This document shows positions 25,952-34,875 of a stretch of 64,000 bases of DNA, piece by piece. A model generated the notes under the pieces. That model saw nothing but the letters and a program-made list of their open reading frames with translations. It made no database searches and was not told the DNA's origin. Source of the stretch: Saccharopolyspora phatthalungensis. GTDB lineage: Bacteria; Actinomycetota; Actinomycetes; Mycobacteriales; Pseudonocardiaceae. The stretch is taken from contig NZ_JACHIW010000002.1 in assembly GCF_014203395.1 (NCBI RefSeq), positions 1-64,000 of the forward strand. Reading direction: 5' to 3'. How positions within the stretch are numbered: the stretch's first letter is position 1; the number at the start of each line of letters is the position of its first letter. The position numbers were made by a program, and so were the translations under genes.

Positions 25952-26956
25952 ATGTACGCCAAGGACGGCGAGAAGTACTTCGTCGTGGACGGTCACGTCC
26001 ACTACTGGGACGGCACCCCGGAGAACCAAGCCAACCGCTACGGCACGGGGTTCCTGAACTGCTTCTACGACTACCACCGCAACCTCAGCCCGGAGGAGGC
26101 CAGGTGGTCGCTGGAGCACTTCCAGCGGCAGACCGAGGACGACGTGCTGCACGACCTGTTCGAGGTCGGGTATGTGGACAAGGCGATCTTCCAGCCCACC
26201 TACCTGACGGACTTCTTCGTCCACGGGTTCAACACCACCGAGCAGGACGGGGCGCTGGCCGAGAAGCACCCGGACAAGTTTATCGTCAACGGTAGTTGGG
26301 ATCCGCGGGACGGCGAAGCGGGGCTCGCCGAGCTGGCGCGGCTGGCCGACCGCTGGGGGCTCCAGGGCGTCAAGCTCTACACCGCAGAGTGGAAGGGGGA
26401 TTCGAAGGGCTGGAAGCTCACCGACCCGTGGTCCTACCGCTACCTGGACAAGTGCGGGGAACTCGGGATCCGCAACATCCACGTCCACAAGGGGCCGACC
26501 ATCTATCCGCTGAATCTGGACGCCTTCGACGTCGCCGACGTCGACGAGGTGGCCACCGCGTTCCCGGAGTTGAACTTCATCGTCGAGCACGTGGGGCTGC
26601 CGCGGCTGGAGGACTTCTGCTGGATCGCCACCCAGGAGCCCAACGTCTACGGCGGCCTGGCGGTGGCGATGCCGTTCATCCACTCCCGCCCGCGCTACTT
26701 CGCGCAGATCATCGGCGAACTGCTGTACTGGCTGGACGAGAACCGGATCACCTTCGCCAGCGACTACGCGATCTGGACGCCGAAGTGGCTGATCGAGAAG
26801 TTCGTCGACTTCCAGATCCCGGCGGACCTGCAGGGTGAGTACGGCACACTCACCCCCGAGGTCAAGCGCAAGATCCTCGGGCTCAACATGGCCCGCCTCT
26901 ACGACATCAAGGTGCCCGAAGAGGTGCGCGAGACCGAGCGGGTGATCGCATCGTGA
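25952..26956 (+). CDS. TIM-barrel amidohydrolase of the propane-monooxygenase-associated type
   Basis: A 334-residue amidohydrolase-2 protein. The metal-binding HxH is at VVDGHVHYWDG, with further ligands in IRNIHVHKGP, FIVEHVGLPR and FASDYAIW. In the known bacterial propane/THF monooxygenase operons an amidohydrolase-like gene of this type follows the hydroxylase and regulatory subunits, and its exact job is unsettled. Here it follows the dehydrogenase by 21 nt and overlaps the MIP18 gene. The ATG at 25952 follows GGAAGGGCAG. Confidence 0.85.
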   Translation: MYAKDGEKYFVVDGHVHYWDGTPENQANRYGTGFLNCFYDYHRNLSPEEARWSLEHFQRQTEDDVLHDLFEVGYVDKAIFQPTYLTDFFVHGFNTTEQDGALAEKHPDKFIVNGSWDPRDGEAGLAELARLADRWGLQGVKLYTAEWKGDSKGWKLTDPWSYRYLDKCGELGIRNIHVHKGPTIYPLNLDAFDVADVDEVATAFPELNFIVEHVGLPRLEDFCWIATQEPNVYGGLAVAMPFIHSRPRYFAQIIGELLYWLDENRITFASDYAIWTPKWLIEKFVDFQIPADLQGEYGTLTPEVKRKILGLNMARLYDIKVPEEVRETERVIAS

Positions 26957-27681
26957 CCACCACCGCCGTCGTCCTGGCGTCCGCGGTGTGGCGGGCGCTG
27001 GGCACCGTAGTGGATCCCGAGCTGGACGAACCGATCACCGAGCTGGGATTCGTCGCCGGGTGCGAGGTCGTCGGCAGCGAGGTGCGCGTGGAGCTCCGGC
27101 TGCCGACCTACTTCTGCGCGCCCAACTTCGCCTATCTGATGGTGGCCGACGCCCATGACGTCGTGGCCGCGATCGCGGGGGCCAAGCGGGTCTCGGTGCG
27201 CCTGCTCGACCACTTCGCGGCGGAGGAGATCAACGCGGGAGTAGCTGCGGGCGACGGTTTCGACGCGGCGTTCCCCGGCCTTGCCGGGGGAGAACTCGAC
27301 GAGCTGAGGCGAACGTTCCTGCACAAGGCGCATCTCGCCGGTCAGGAGCGACTGGCGAGTCGGCTCCTGGCGTCGGGGCGCAGCACGCATGAAGAGCTGG
27401 TGCTGCTGCGGCTGGGCGACCTTGACGCGAGCAGTGAACTAGACGAGCTTCGGCGGCGACGCGCGCAGCTCGGCCTGCCCGCGGATGACGAGGCGCCGTT
27501 GCTTGTCGACGAGGACGGCGCCCCGATAGCGGCAGAAGCCCTACCCGTGCGGCTGCGCTTCGCCCGGACCACCCGCGTCAGCATCGAGGTGAACGCGGGC
27601 TGGTGCCGAGGCTTGCTGGCGACCCGCTACGGGGGCGGGCAGAGCGCGGATAGTTTGAGGCCAGTCGAAACGCGACACTGA
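26953..27681 (+). CDS. MIP18/DUF59 iron-sulfur assembly-like protein with C-terminal extension
   Basis: Residues 5-95 form a MIP18 (DUF59) domain: VDPELDEPITELGFV, then LPTYFCAPNFAYLM with the conserved Cys. Residues 95-242 form an extension rich in Leu, Glu and Arg. MIP18 proteins help load Fe or Fe-S into target enzymes, and in monooxygenase operons a DUF59 gene is thought to serve the diiron hydroxylase. Without that hydroxylase here, the client is unknown. The GTG overlaps the amidohydrolase stop (GTGA), so it is translationally coupled. Confidence 0.83.
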   Translation: MTTTAVVLASAVWRALGTVVDPELDEPITELGFVAGCEVVGSEVRVELRLPTYFCAPNFAYLMVADAHDVVAAIAGAKRVSVRLLDHFAAEEINAGVAAGDGFDAAFPGLAGGELDELRRTFLHKAHLAGQERLASRLLASGRSTHEELVLLRLGDLDASSELDELRRRRAQLGLPADDEAPLLVDEDGAPIAAEALPVRLRFARTTRVSIEVNAGWCRGLLATRYGGGQSADSLRPVETRH

Positions 27682-27868
27682 TCGTTGGCCACCGCCTGAA
27701 CGCGACTCGTGGCGTTTTCGCGCGAAAACACTGTGGGCGCACGGCCACTAGACCGATTGTGCAATGTGGACGGACCGTGATCGCGGATTGTAATGTCGAT
27801 TCGAGCAATTGCTTCAGTGTTGATCGAAATTAATCTTCCAGTGGGCGCGACCTGGATCAAGGCACTGC

Positions 27869-29458
27869 TCAGACAGGTGGAAGCCGTTGCTCGACGTCGA
27901 GCAGGGCCGCGAAGGGATCTCCGACCGTTGCGATCCGGTCGAGGACGGTGCGGATCGTCCAGCGGTCCGGGGCCAGGTCCGGGTTGTCGAGTTCGTCCCA
28001 CTCCAGCGGCACCGATACCGGCGCGCCCGGTCGGGGCCGGGCGCTGTAGGGCGCGACCAGGGTCTTGTTGATGACGTTCTGGGTGTAGTCCAGGCGGGCC
28101 AGGCCTCGACGGTCGGACCTCGTCCACGCCCAGCTGACCAGCTCGGGGACGGTGCTGCCGACCGCCTTGGACACCTTCTCCACCCAGGCCCGGGTTTCCG
28201 CGTACGTGTAGCGCGGTTCGACCGGAACCCAGATCTGAATGCCGCGCTGCCCGGTCACCTTCGGGCGGGCCGTCACGCCGAGGTGCTCCATCGCGGTCCG
28301 GTGCAGGCGGGCCAGGACCAGCACCTCCTCGAACGACGTATTGCTGCCGGGATCGATGTCGAACAGCGCCCAGGTCGGGTGCTCGACGTCGGATGCGCGG
28401 GAGGTCCATGCGTGCAGCTCCAGCGCCGCGTAGTTGGCCAGCCAGGCAAGCGCGGGGACGCTGTCGGGGATGAGGTACCACTGGGTGTCGTCCGAGTCGG
28501 CGTCCTCGTAACGCCAGCGCCGCAGCCAGTCGGGGGCATGGCTCGGAACTTCCTTGTGCCAGAAGCCGGGTTGGTCCACCCCGTTGGGGAAGCGGTGCGA
28601 ATTCAGCGGCCGGTCGGCGAGGTAGGGCAGCATCACCGGTGCGATCAGCGCGTGGTAGCGGATCAGGTCGCGTTTGGTCACCGGTGCCTCGTCGTCGCGG
28701 GCCGGGAACAGCACCTTGTCGAGGTTGGTCAGGGCGAGATTCCGCCCGTCCAGCCGCCAGCGGCCCTTGCCGCCGAGTTCGTCGAGCGCCGCCAGCTCGT
28801 CCTCGGTGGGCGGATCCCAGCGTCGCTGCGCGTTGCCGGACTTGTTGGCGCGCAACGGGATTTCGGCCTCCGCCGGAGGGAGGTCGCTGCGCCACATCGC
28901 TTCCGGTGCGGCGGCGACCTCCTCGTTGGTGCGGCCGCTCTTCACCGACCGCGGATGATCCTCCGGATCCCAGCCAGGTATGGCGTGCTCGTCCTTCTTG
29001 TGCAGCAGCAGCCACTGCCGCTCGCCGCGTCGCACCAGCACGAACCGGCCCGCCAGCTTTTCGCCGTGCAGGTCGAAGTGCAGCGTCCCGGCCTCGATCG
29101 CGGCGGCCGGATCGGCGTCCACGGAATCCCAGGTGCCCCGGTCCCACACGATGACGTCGCCGCCGCCGTATTCGCCGGTCGGGATGGTGCCTTCGAAGTC
29201 GGCGTACTCCAGGGGGTGGTCCTCGACCTGCACGGCCATCCGCCGCGCCGTCGGGTCCAGCGTCGGCCCCTTGGGCACGGCCCAGCTCAGCAGCACGCCG
29301 TCGAGTTCCAGGCGCAGGTCGTAGTGCCGGCGCCGGGCCCGATGCCGCTGCACGACGAACCGGTCACCGGTCGAGCGCGCCGCACCGTTGCCGCTCGGTT
29401 CCGCGGTGCGGGTGAAGTCGCGCATCTCCCGGTACTTCGCCAGGCGCTCGTCGTTCAC
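27869..29458 (-). CDS. LigD-like protein: 3'-phosphoesterase plus primase-polymerase, no ligase domain
   Basis: 529 residues with two of the three LigD domains. Residues 1-165 are the phosphoesterase domain, with HRARRRHYDLRLELDG and LSWAVPKGP. From about residue 245 comes the archaeo-eukaryotic primase-type polymerase (LTNLDKVLFPARDD, then TWALFDIDPGS with the paired metal-binding Asp residues). The ATP-dependent ligase domain is absent. This suggests bacterial NHEJ end-processing with a separate ligase and Ku encoded elsewhere. The GTG at 29458 follows GGGAG; an open frame extends 19 codons further. No ku gene is adjacent. Confidence 0.88.
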   Translation of the reverse strand: MNDERLAKYREMRDFTRTAEPSGNGAARSTGDRFVVQRHRARRRHYDLRLELDGVLLSWAVPKGPTLDPTARRMAVQVEDHPLEYADFEGTIPTGEYGGGDVIVWDRGTWDSVDADPAAAIEAGTLHFDLHGEKLAGRFVLVRRGERQWLLLHKKDEHAIPGWDPEDHPRSVKSGRTNEEVAAAPEAMWRSDLPPAEAEIPLRANKSGNAQRRWDPPTEDELAALDELGGKGRWRLDGRNLALTNLDKVLFPARDDEAPVTKRDLIRYHALIAPVMLPYLADRPLNSHRFPNGVDQPGFWHKEVPSHAPDWLRRWRYEDADSDDTQWYLIPDSVPALAWLANYAALELHAWTSRASDVEHPTWALFDIDPGSNTSFEEVLVLARLHRTAMEHLGVTARPKVTGQRGIQIWVPVEPRYTYAETRAWVEKVSKAVGSTVPELVSWAWTRSDRRGLARLDYTQNVINKTLVAPYSARPRPGAPVSVPLEWDELDNPDLAPDRWTIRTVLDRIATVGDPFAALLDVEQRLPPV

Positions 29459-29604
29459 GTCTCCCACATACCCGATTTCCCGCCGGAGCAAAAATCGACG
29501 CCGCCAGGTGCTCATCTGTGATGCGGGACACCGCGCGTCACATTCTGGTTCGTTGCCCCGTTCCCTCTTCGCGCATCGCAGCGCGGAGTTGGGAGGACGG
29601 GATC

Positions 29605-30717
29605 ATGGCGGTTCGGATTGTGGTTGTCGGAGCTGGTTACGCCGGGTTGGCCGCCGCGAAGCTCGCGGCTCGGTGGACCGAGGCCGCAGTGACGTTGGTC
29701 AACGCCGGTGATCGGTTCGTCGAGCGGGTGCGGTTGCACCAGCTCGCCACCGGGCAGACCTTGCGCGACCTGCGGTTGGCGGATCTGGTCGAGCGCACCG
29801 GCGTGAAGTTGGTCGTCGGCCGGGTGACCGCGATCGACGCCGAGCAGCGGGTGGTGCGGCTCGCGAGCTCGCCCAAGGTCGTGCACTACGACCTGCTGGT
29901 CTACGCGTTGGGCAGTGCGGCAGACATGGAGTCGGTGCCCGGCGTGGCGGAGCACGCCTACACCGTGGCCACCGCGGATGAGGCATTGCGGTTGCGTCAG
30001 CGCCTCGGCGACAGCCACGTCGTCGCCGTGGTCGGGGGCGGGTTGACCGGCATCGAGGCCGCCGCCGAGCTGGCCGAGGCGCATCCCGGTCTGAAGGTTC
30101 GGTTCGTGAACGCGGGAGCGCTCGGCGCCGGGCTTTCCCAGCGCGGCCGGGAATACCTGCGGCGCACCTTCGATCGCCTCGGCGTCGAGGTCCGGGAGCA
30201 GGCCCGGGTTTCCGAAGTGCGCGCGGATGGGCCGGTGCTGGCCGACGGCGAGCACCTCGCCGCCGATACGGTGGTGTGGACCGCCGGTTTCAAGGTGCCG
30301 GAACTCGCTCGCGCGGCCGGTTTCGCCGCCGACGACCACGGGCGGTTGATCGTGGACGACATGTTGCGATCGGTGTCGCACCCGGAGGTCACCGGGGTCG
30401 GCGACGCCGCGGCGGTACGCATGCGGAGCGGGCAGGAACTGCGGATGGCGTGCGCGACGGGGTTGCCCTCGACGCAGCACGCCATGCGTGCGATCGCCGA
30501 CCGGCTGGCCGGGCGCACGCCGCGGCCATTGCGGTTCCGCTACCTCAACCAGTGCATCAGCCTCGGCAGGCGCGACGCGCTTATCCAGTTCGTGCACGCC
30601 GATGACAGCCCGCGAGAATCCGTGCTCACCGGCCGGAAGGCGGCGCTGTACAAGGAAGCCATCGTGCGGGGCACGGTCCTTTTCGAGCGCCATCCGGTCA
30701 TCCCGACCTCGTTCTAG
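29605..30717 (+). CDS. Type II NADH dehydrogenase-like FAD oxidoreductase
   Basis: A 370-residue flavoprotein. The N-terminal FAD motif is RIVVVGAGYAGLAAAK and the second dinucleotide motif, VVAVVGGGLTGIEAAAEL, is near residue 145. TVVWTAGFKVPELA and VTGVGDAAAV complete the pyridine-nucleotide-disulfide pattern. It would pass electrons from NAD(P)H to a quinone or other acceptor at the membrane face. I take ATG 29605 after GGGAGGACGG. The open frame upstream does not look coding. It is shorter than classical Ndh and lacks a clear C-terminal membrane anchor. Confidence 0.83.
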   Translation: MAVRIVVVGAGYAGLAAAKLAARWTEAAVTLVNAGDRFVERVRLHQLATGQTLRDLRLADLVERTGVKLVVGRVTAIDAEQRVVRLASSPKVVHYDLLVYALGSAADMESVPGVAEHAYTVATADEALRLRQRLGDSHVVAVVGGGLTGIEAAAELAEAHPGLKVRFVNAGALGAGLSQRGREYLRRTFDRLGVEVREQARVSEVRADGPVLADGEHLAADTVVWTAGFKVPELARAAGFAADDHGRLIVDDMLRSVSHPEVTGVGDAAAVRMRSGQELRMACATGLPSTQHAMRAIADRLAGRTPRPLRFRYLNQCISLGRRDALIQFVHADDSPRESVLTGRKAALYKEAIVRGTVLFERHPVIPTSF

Positions 30718-30761
30718 CCGACCCGTCTGCGCAGTGTGTCGGCCGTCCCGGTGCCGGGGCG

Positions 30762-32099
30762 TCAGGTTCCCTTGGTGGACAAGGTGTTCTGGACTCGGTC
30801 GGTGAGCGGGTGTGCACCGGGACGGGAGTCGAGGTCGTAGCCGCGTTCGGCGTGTTCGGCTTCGTCGATGCCGGTCGACTCGGCGTCGTGGTCGACCCGG
30901 AAGCCCAGGGTCTTGTGGATGGCCCAGGCGATCACGAACGTGAGCACCAACGAGTACAGCAGGGTGGCGCCTGCCGCCACCGCCTGTCGCCACAACTGGT
31001 CCAGGCCGCCGCCGTAGAGCAGCCCGTCGGCGCCGGCCGCGTTCACGGTCTTGGTGGCGAACACGCCGATGAGCAGCATTCCGACCAGGCCGCCAACACC
31101 GTGCACCGCGACCACGTCCAGGGTGTCGTCGAAGCCGAACCGGTGCTTGAGCGTGACCGCCAGGGCACACACCACCCCGGCGGCCACGCCGATCGCCGCG
31201 GCGCCGAGCGGTTCGACGTAGCCGCAGGCGGGGGTGATCGCGACCAGGCCCGCCACCGCGCCGGAGGCCGCGCCGAGAGTCGTGGGCACGCCGTCGCGAC
31301 GCTGTTCGACCAGCAGCCAGCCCAGCACGGCGGTCGCGCCCGCGGTCATCGTGTTCATGAACGCCGTCGCGGCCAGCGAATTCGCGCCGAGCGCGGACCC
31401 GGCGTTGAAGCCGAACCAACCGAACCAGAGCAATCCCGCGCCGAACATCACGAACGGCAGGTTGTGCGGGCGCGCTTGGTGCTGCGGCCAGCCGCGACGC
31501 CGCCCGACGACCAAGGCGAGCGCTAGCGCCGCGGCACCCGAGTTGATCTCGACCGCGGTCCCACCGGCGAAGTCCAGCGCCTTCAGGTCGTTGACCAGCC
31601 AGCCGCCGACGGATTCGGCCGCGGTGAAGCCGTCGACGGCGAAGATCCAGTGGGCGATCGGGAAGTAGACGACGGTGACCCACACGGCCACGAACACGAT
31701 CCACGGCCAGAACCGGGTGCGTTCGGCGACCGCGCCCACCAGCAGTGCCACCGTGATCACGGCGAACATCAGCTGGAAGGAAGCGAACGCGAACAACGGG
31801 ATCCGCTGCCCTGCGGGCCCGACCGTGGTCTCGTGCAATCCGCGCAGGCCGCCGTGTTCGAGTCCGCCGATCAACCCGCCGAACACGTCGTCGCCGAAGG
31901 TCAGGGAGTAGCCGTAGAGCACCCATAGCGTGCCGACCACGGCCAGGCAGGCGAAGGTCAACATCATCACGTTGAGCACGCTCCGGGAGCGCACCATTCC
32001 CCCGTAGAACAAGGCCAGGCCCGGTGTCATGAGCATGACCAGCGCGGCGCTGATCAGCAGCCAGGCGGTGCTTCCGGTATCGATGGCGGCCTCCTCCAC
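30762..32099 (-). CDS. amt: Ammonium transporter
   Basis: A 445-residue Amt/Rh channel with eleven predicted helices. Family blocks seen include MTPGLALFYGGMVRS in helix 1, NSGAAALALALVVG, FGAGLLWFGWFGFNAGSAL and VHGVGGLVGMLLIGVFA, the last carrying the conserved pore His region. It conducts ammonium across the membrane. The C-terminal cytoplasmic tail (HAERGYDLDSRPG) can contact a PII protein. GTG 32099 is the natural start. The AT-richer DNA upstream contains a GlnR-like half-site at 32161-32176. No glnK follows; the gene converges with the NADH-dehydrogenase-like gene. Confidence 0.93.
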   Translation of the reverse strand: MEEAAIDTGSTAWLLISAALVMLMTPGLALFYGGMVRSRSVLNVMMLTFACLAVVGTLWVLYGYSLTFGDDVFGGLIGGLEHGGLRGLHETTVGPAGQRIPLFAFASFQLMFAVITVALLVGAVAERTRFWPWIVFVAVWVTVVYFPIAHWIFAVDGFTAAESVGGWLVNDLKALDFAGGTAVEINSGAAALALALVVGRRRGWPQHQARPHNLPFVMFGAGLLWFGWFGFNAGSALGANSLAATAFMNTMTAGATAVLGWLLVEQRRDGVPTTLGAASGAVAGLVAITPACGYVEPLGAAAIGVAAGVVCALAVTLKHRFGFDDTLDVVAVHGVGGLVGMLLIGVFATKTVNAAGADGLLYGGGLDQLWRQAVAAGATLLYSLVLTFVIAWAIHKTLGFRVDHDAESTGIDEAEHAERGYDLDSRPGAHPLTDRVQNTLSTKGT

Positions 32100-32160
32100 T
32101 ACATGGCGGATTCGGCTGGTCAGCATTGCGCCGCCGCGTTACGACAAACCGACGCATGAT

Positions 32161-32176
32161 GTTTCGCGGCGGTTAA
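32161..32176 (-). promoter_or_regulatory. GlnR-like site upstream of amt
   Basis: Read on the minus strand this is TTAAC-N6-GAAAC, a close match to one a/b pair of the actinobacterial GlnR box (GTnAC-N6-GAAAC). It lies about 62 nt before the amt start. A second, weaker pair follows downstream. The match and position support nitrogen control, but binding is inferred. Confidence 0.45.
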
Positions 32177-32402
32177 AGATCCAGCGAATGCACATTTGTC
32201 GTAACGCCGACGACATTGCGCGGCAATGTGATCACGTAGAGTCGTCGAGTGACTCGGCTCACCGGTCGACCTGTGGTCTTGTCGCGGCGGGCGAGAATGA
32301 CATTCCGTGCCCCCGGCCTGTCCCGTCGACGGGCTCGCGTCCCGGCCGGACCCTCTCGCCCGGTGGCTGAGCAGCGGATCTTCCGGTCCGTAGAATCGCC
32401 CC

Positions 32403-33173
32403 GTGGAGCTCTTTCGCGGCGCGCTCGGGGCGGATTCGGACCAGGCGCTGGAAGTCGCGGTCGCGCATGCGATGTTGCGCCGCATCAGCCGCGGTGAGTC
32501 GGGCCCGGCCCTGCGGGTGTACCGGCCGCAAACCCGGGTCGTCGCCTTCGGCCGACGGGACACGCTGCTGCCTGGTTTCCCCGACGCGGTCCGCGCCGTT
32601 CGGCAGGCCGGGTTCACTCCGGTGTTGCGTGCCCCGGGCGGCAGGGCGGTTGCCTACACCGAGCATTCGCTCGTGGTCGACCACGTCGGGCCCGATCCCG
32701 GTTACCTGGCAGGCATGGATGAGCGTTTCGTCGGCTACGCCGAGCTGTGGGCCGAAGTGCTGCGTGGGCACGGCGTCGGCGCGCAGGTCGGCGCGGTTCC
32801 CGGCGAATACTGCCCGGGTGCGCACAGCGTGAACGCCCGGGGCCGGGTGAAGCTGGTCGGCACCGCGCAGCGGATGGTGCGTGGCGCCTGGCTGTTCAGC
32901 GCGGTGGCGATCTTCGATGACGCCGAGGTGCTGCGGCCGCTGCTGACCGACGTCTACCGGCACCTCGGGTTGCCCTTCGACGACGATTCGGTGGGCTCGG
33001 TGGTCGCGGAGTCGCCGGGCGTTTCCCTCGACGACTTCGAGGCCGAGGTCCTCGCCGCCTACGACGAACGCTTCGGCCTGGTCCCCACGCCACTGTCCGA
33101 CGATCTTCTCGACAGGGCCCGCGATCTGGCCGGTGACCATCGGATCGCGGATTGCGCACCGACCGGTCGCTGA
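32403..33173 (+). CDS. Lipoate-protein ligase/octanoyltransferase-fold protein
   Basis: A 256-residue BPL/LPL-fold protein. RVYRPQTRVVAFGRRD and VLRAPGGRAVAYTEHSLVVD correspond to the lipoyl-binding strand and the RxxGGxAV block of lipoate ligases. CPGAHSVNARGRVKLVGTAQ includes the catalytic-type Lys of the family in KLVGTAQR. It should attach or transfer a lipoyl/octanoyl group to a carrier domain. It lacks the accessory C-terminal domain of full LplA, so it may work as a transferase or amidotransferase. The GTG at 32403 is the start. Confidence 0.8.
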   Translation: MELFRGALGADSDQALEVAVAHAMLRRISRGESGPALRVYRPQTRVVAFGRRDTLLPGFPDAVRAVRQAGFTPVLRAPGGRAVAYTEHSLVVDHVGPDPGYLAGMDERFVGYAELWAEVLRGHGVGAQVGAVPGEYCPGAHSVNARGRVKLVGTAQRMVRGAWLFSAVAIFDDAEVLRPLLTDVYRHLGLPFDDDSVGSVVAESPGVSLDDFEAEVLAAYDERFGLVPTPLSDDLLDRARDLAGDHRIADCAPTGR

Positions 33174-33261
33174 GGCGAGTCCAGGCCGGTATCACGCCGA
33201 CGTGCGCGTCCGATCCGGGAGTCGTTGCCGGCGGGTGTTCAACGGAAGAACCGTGGTGCCG

Positions 33262-33912
33262 TCATTCGTTCACCACCAGACGCATCAGCGTCGGTCCGCG
33301 TGGTACGCGGAGTTCCAGGGAGTGGATCTCGGTGCGGCGCAACGGAGTCGTCATCGCGAGTTGCGCCGTGTTCTCCGGCATCGCGTACCACGTCGCCAGT
33401 TCCGCGGTGCCACCGTCTCGCCGGACCGCGATCAGCACGTAGTCGCCGCCCTTGCTACCGCCGTAGCGGCAGGACATGTCCACTCGCGTGCCGGCGGGCA
33501 CATCGCTGAGGTTGACGTTGGCCTGCACCGGGTAGGCGCCAAGAGCGGTCATTTCGGTGCCCGCCGGGCGGTCGCTCGGCTGCAAGGCGAACAACAGCGC
33601 CGCACAGGCCGCTAAGCCGGCCAACGCCGCGGAGGCGGTGACGAGCAGCCGACGGCGCCGGGTGCGTCGGACGACGGTCATCAGCTTCGACAGCTGGTCC
33701 GGCGGCGCGGGTTCGGGATCGACTTGGTGCTCGCCGACCTGGGTGAGCAAGCCCGGAAGCCCGGCCAGCAGGCGAACGGAATCGGCGCAGGAATCACAGG
33801 TGGTCAAGTGGGCCTCGAAGGCCGCCCGGTCCTCCGGGGACAGCGCGCCGAGGATGTACGCGGCGTCGAAGGTCGTGAACGGATCTGTTCCCGGCTGGAT
33901 GCGCTCGCTCAC
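33262..33912 (-). CDS. Zinc anti-sigma factor (RslA-like) with membrane anchor
   Basis: 216 residues. The cytoplasmic N-terminus carries H-x3-C-x2-C (FEAHLTTCDSCADS), the ZAS zinc motif of redox-sensitive anti-sigma factors. One transmembrane helix follows at about residues 90-110 (LLVTASAALAGLAACAALL), then an outer anti-sigma-K-type beta domain. It should hold the partner sigma factor until zinc or thiol status changes. Its GTG overlaps the sigma stop (GTGA). In M. tuberculosis the equivalent pair is SigL-RslA. This gene belongs to a three-gene operon. Confidence 0.88.
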   Translation of the reverse strand: MSERIQPGTDPFTTFDAAYILGALSPEDRAAFEAHLTTCDSCADSVRLLAGLPGLLTQVGEHQVDPEPAPPDQLSKLMTVVRRTRRRRLLVTASAALAGLAACAALLFALQPSDRPAGTEMTALGAYPVQANVNLSDVPAGTRVDMSCRYGGSKGGDYVLIAVRRDGGTAELATWYAMPENTAQLAMTTPLRRTEIHSLELRVPRGPTLMRLVVNE

Positions 33913-34421
33913 CGGGTCACGCCCCTTTCCTCCAGTGCCAGGCGCAGCGCGCGCAACGCGTAATGGGTCCGGGATTTGATCGTCCCCTCCGGCACTCCGA
34001 GCCGTTGTGCCGCATCGGTTACCGACATGCCCTGGTAGAAGCACAGTGCGAGCACCTCGCGGTGCCGCGCGGATAACTCGGCGAGCGCGTCGGCGACCAG
34101 CCAGCCCTGCACGGCCCGTTCCGTTTCGTCGGTGATCGCGAGTTCCGGCGGCACATCGGTGACCACCTCCGGGCGGCTTGCCGCCGAGCGCCAGTCGTCG
34201 ATGGCGATCCGCCGTGCGACCGTGAACAGCCACGCGCGGGCGGATCGCTGGGACTGGTCTAGCACCTTCGGATGCCGCCAAGCCCGCAGCAGCGTTTCCT
34301 GCACTACGTCCTCGGCACGTGCTCGGTCGCCGCTGGTCAGTTGCAGCGCGTAGGACCACAGGGCAGACGCGTGCTCATCGTGCAGTGCGCGCATCAACCG
34401 CGATTCGGGTCCGTCACTCAC
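33909..34421 (-). CDS. ECF sigma factor (SigL/SigK-like)
   Basis: 170 residues, a standard ECF sigma factor. Region 2 runs over residues 15-80 (EHASALWSYALQLTSGDRARAEDVVQ, then TLLRAWRHP). Region 4 runs over about 110-165 (LSARHREVLALCFYQGMSVTDAAQRLGVPEGTIKSR). The GTG at 34421 overlaps the stop of the membrane-protein gene and its own stop overlaps the anti-sigma start, so all three are coupled. A promoter of the SigL type (TGAACC-N16-CGTGT) precedes the operon, and a second one faces the Rieske gene, which points to autoregulation plus one obvious target. Confidence 0.92.
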   Translation of the reverse strand: MSDGPESRLMRALHDEHASALWSYALQLTSGDRARAEDVVQETLLRAWRHPKVLDQSQRSARAWLFTVARRIAIDDWRSAASRPEVVTDVPPELAITDETERAVQGWLVADALAELSARHREVLALCFYQGMSVTDAAQRLGVPEGTIKSRTHYALRALRLALEERGVTR

Positions 34422-34810
34422 GCCGCCACCCGGCGGCGGGCGTTGACCCTGAGCAGTGCGGCGCCGAAGACGATGCAGCCTGCCTCGGTGATCACGCCCC
34501 AAACCTCCTCCGAGGTCGTGAATTGCTCCTGGACGCCGAAGAAGCCCACGGTGACGGACAATCCGTAGGCCAGCAGCGTCGCCGCACCGAATGCGATCGC
34601 GGCGAGGGCGGGCAACCAGCCGCGCCACACGAGCACGGCGACGGCGATCACCGCGCCCGCGACGACATTGACCAGGAACAGTGGCCCGACGACGGGGGTG
34701 AAGCGCGCCCAGTCGAACCACACCACCAGATGCACCCACGCCGACCCGAGCAGTGACAAGACCACGAGCAACCGAAGTATCCAGCCTGCCATCCGCCCAC
34801 TCCACCTCAT
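34418..34810 (-). CDS. Four-helix membrane protein, first gene of the sigma operon
   Basis: A 130-residue protein with four hydrophobic helices (ILRLLVVLSLLGSAWVHLVVW, then three more) and a basic end VNARRRVAA. I recognise no named function. Its translation is coupled to the sigma gene by a GTGA overlap, and it is first after the predicted autoregulated promoter at 34834-34860. It may sense or relay a membrane or redox signal to the anti-sigma factor, but that is conjecture from position. The ATG at 34810 is taken; ATG 34795 is an alternative. Confidence 0.7.
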   Translation of the reverse strand: MRWSGRMAGWILRLLVVLSLLGSAWVHLVVWFDWARFTPVVGPLFLVNVVAGAVIAVAVLVWRGWLPALAAIAFGAATLLAYGLSVTVGFFGVQEQFTTSEEVWGVITEAGCIVFGAALLRVNARRRVAA

Positions 34811-34833
34811 CGGAGAACCGCTACGCCAGGGAA

Positions 34834-34860
34834 ACACGCGGAGGTCTGCTATTCGGTTCA
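34834..34860 (-). promoter_or_regulatory. SigL-type ECF promoter for the sigma operon
   Basis: On the minus strand TGAACC (34860-34855), a 16-nt spacer, then CGTGT (34838-34834). This matches the consensus TGAACC-N16-18-CGTgtr reported for M. tuberculosis SigL. The expected start of transcription is about 15-20 nt before ATG 34810. Confidence 0.65.
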
Positions 34861-34875
34861 AATTCGGACGAGAAT

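Noticed and set aside
29512..32157. 881-residue open frame across the NADH dehydrogenase-like and amt genes
   Set aside because: It runs in a shadow frame through two genes with clear family motifs and has no domain of its own.
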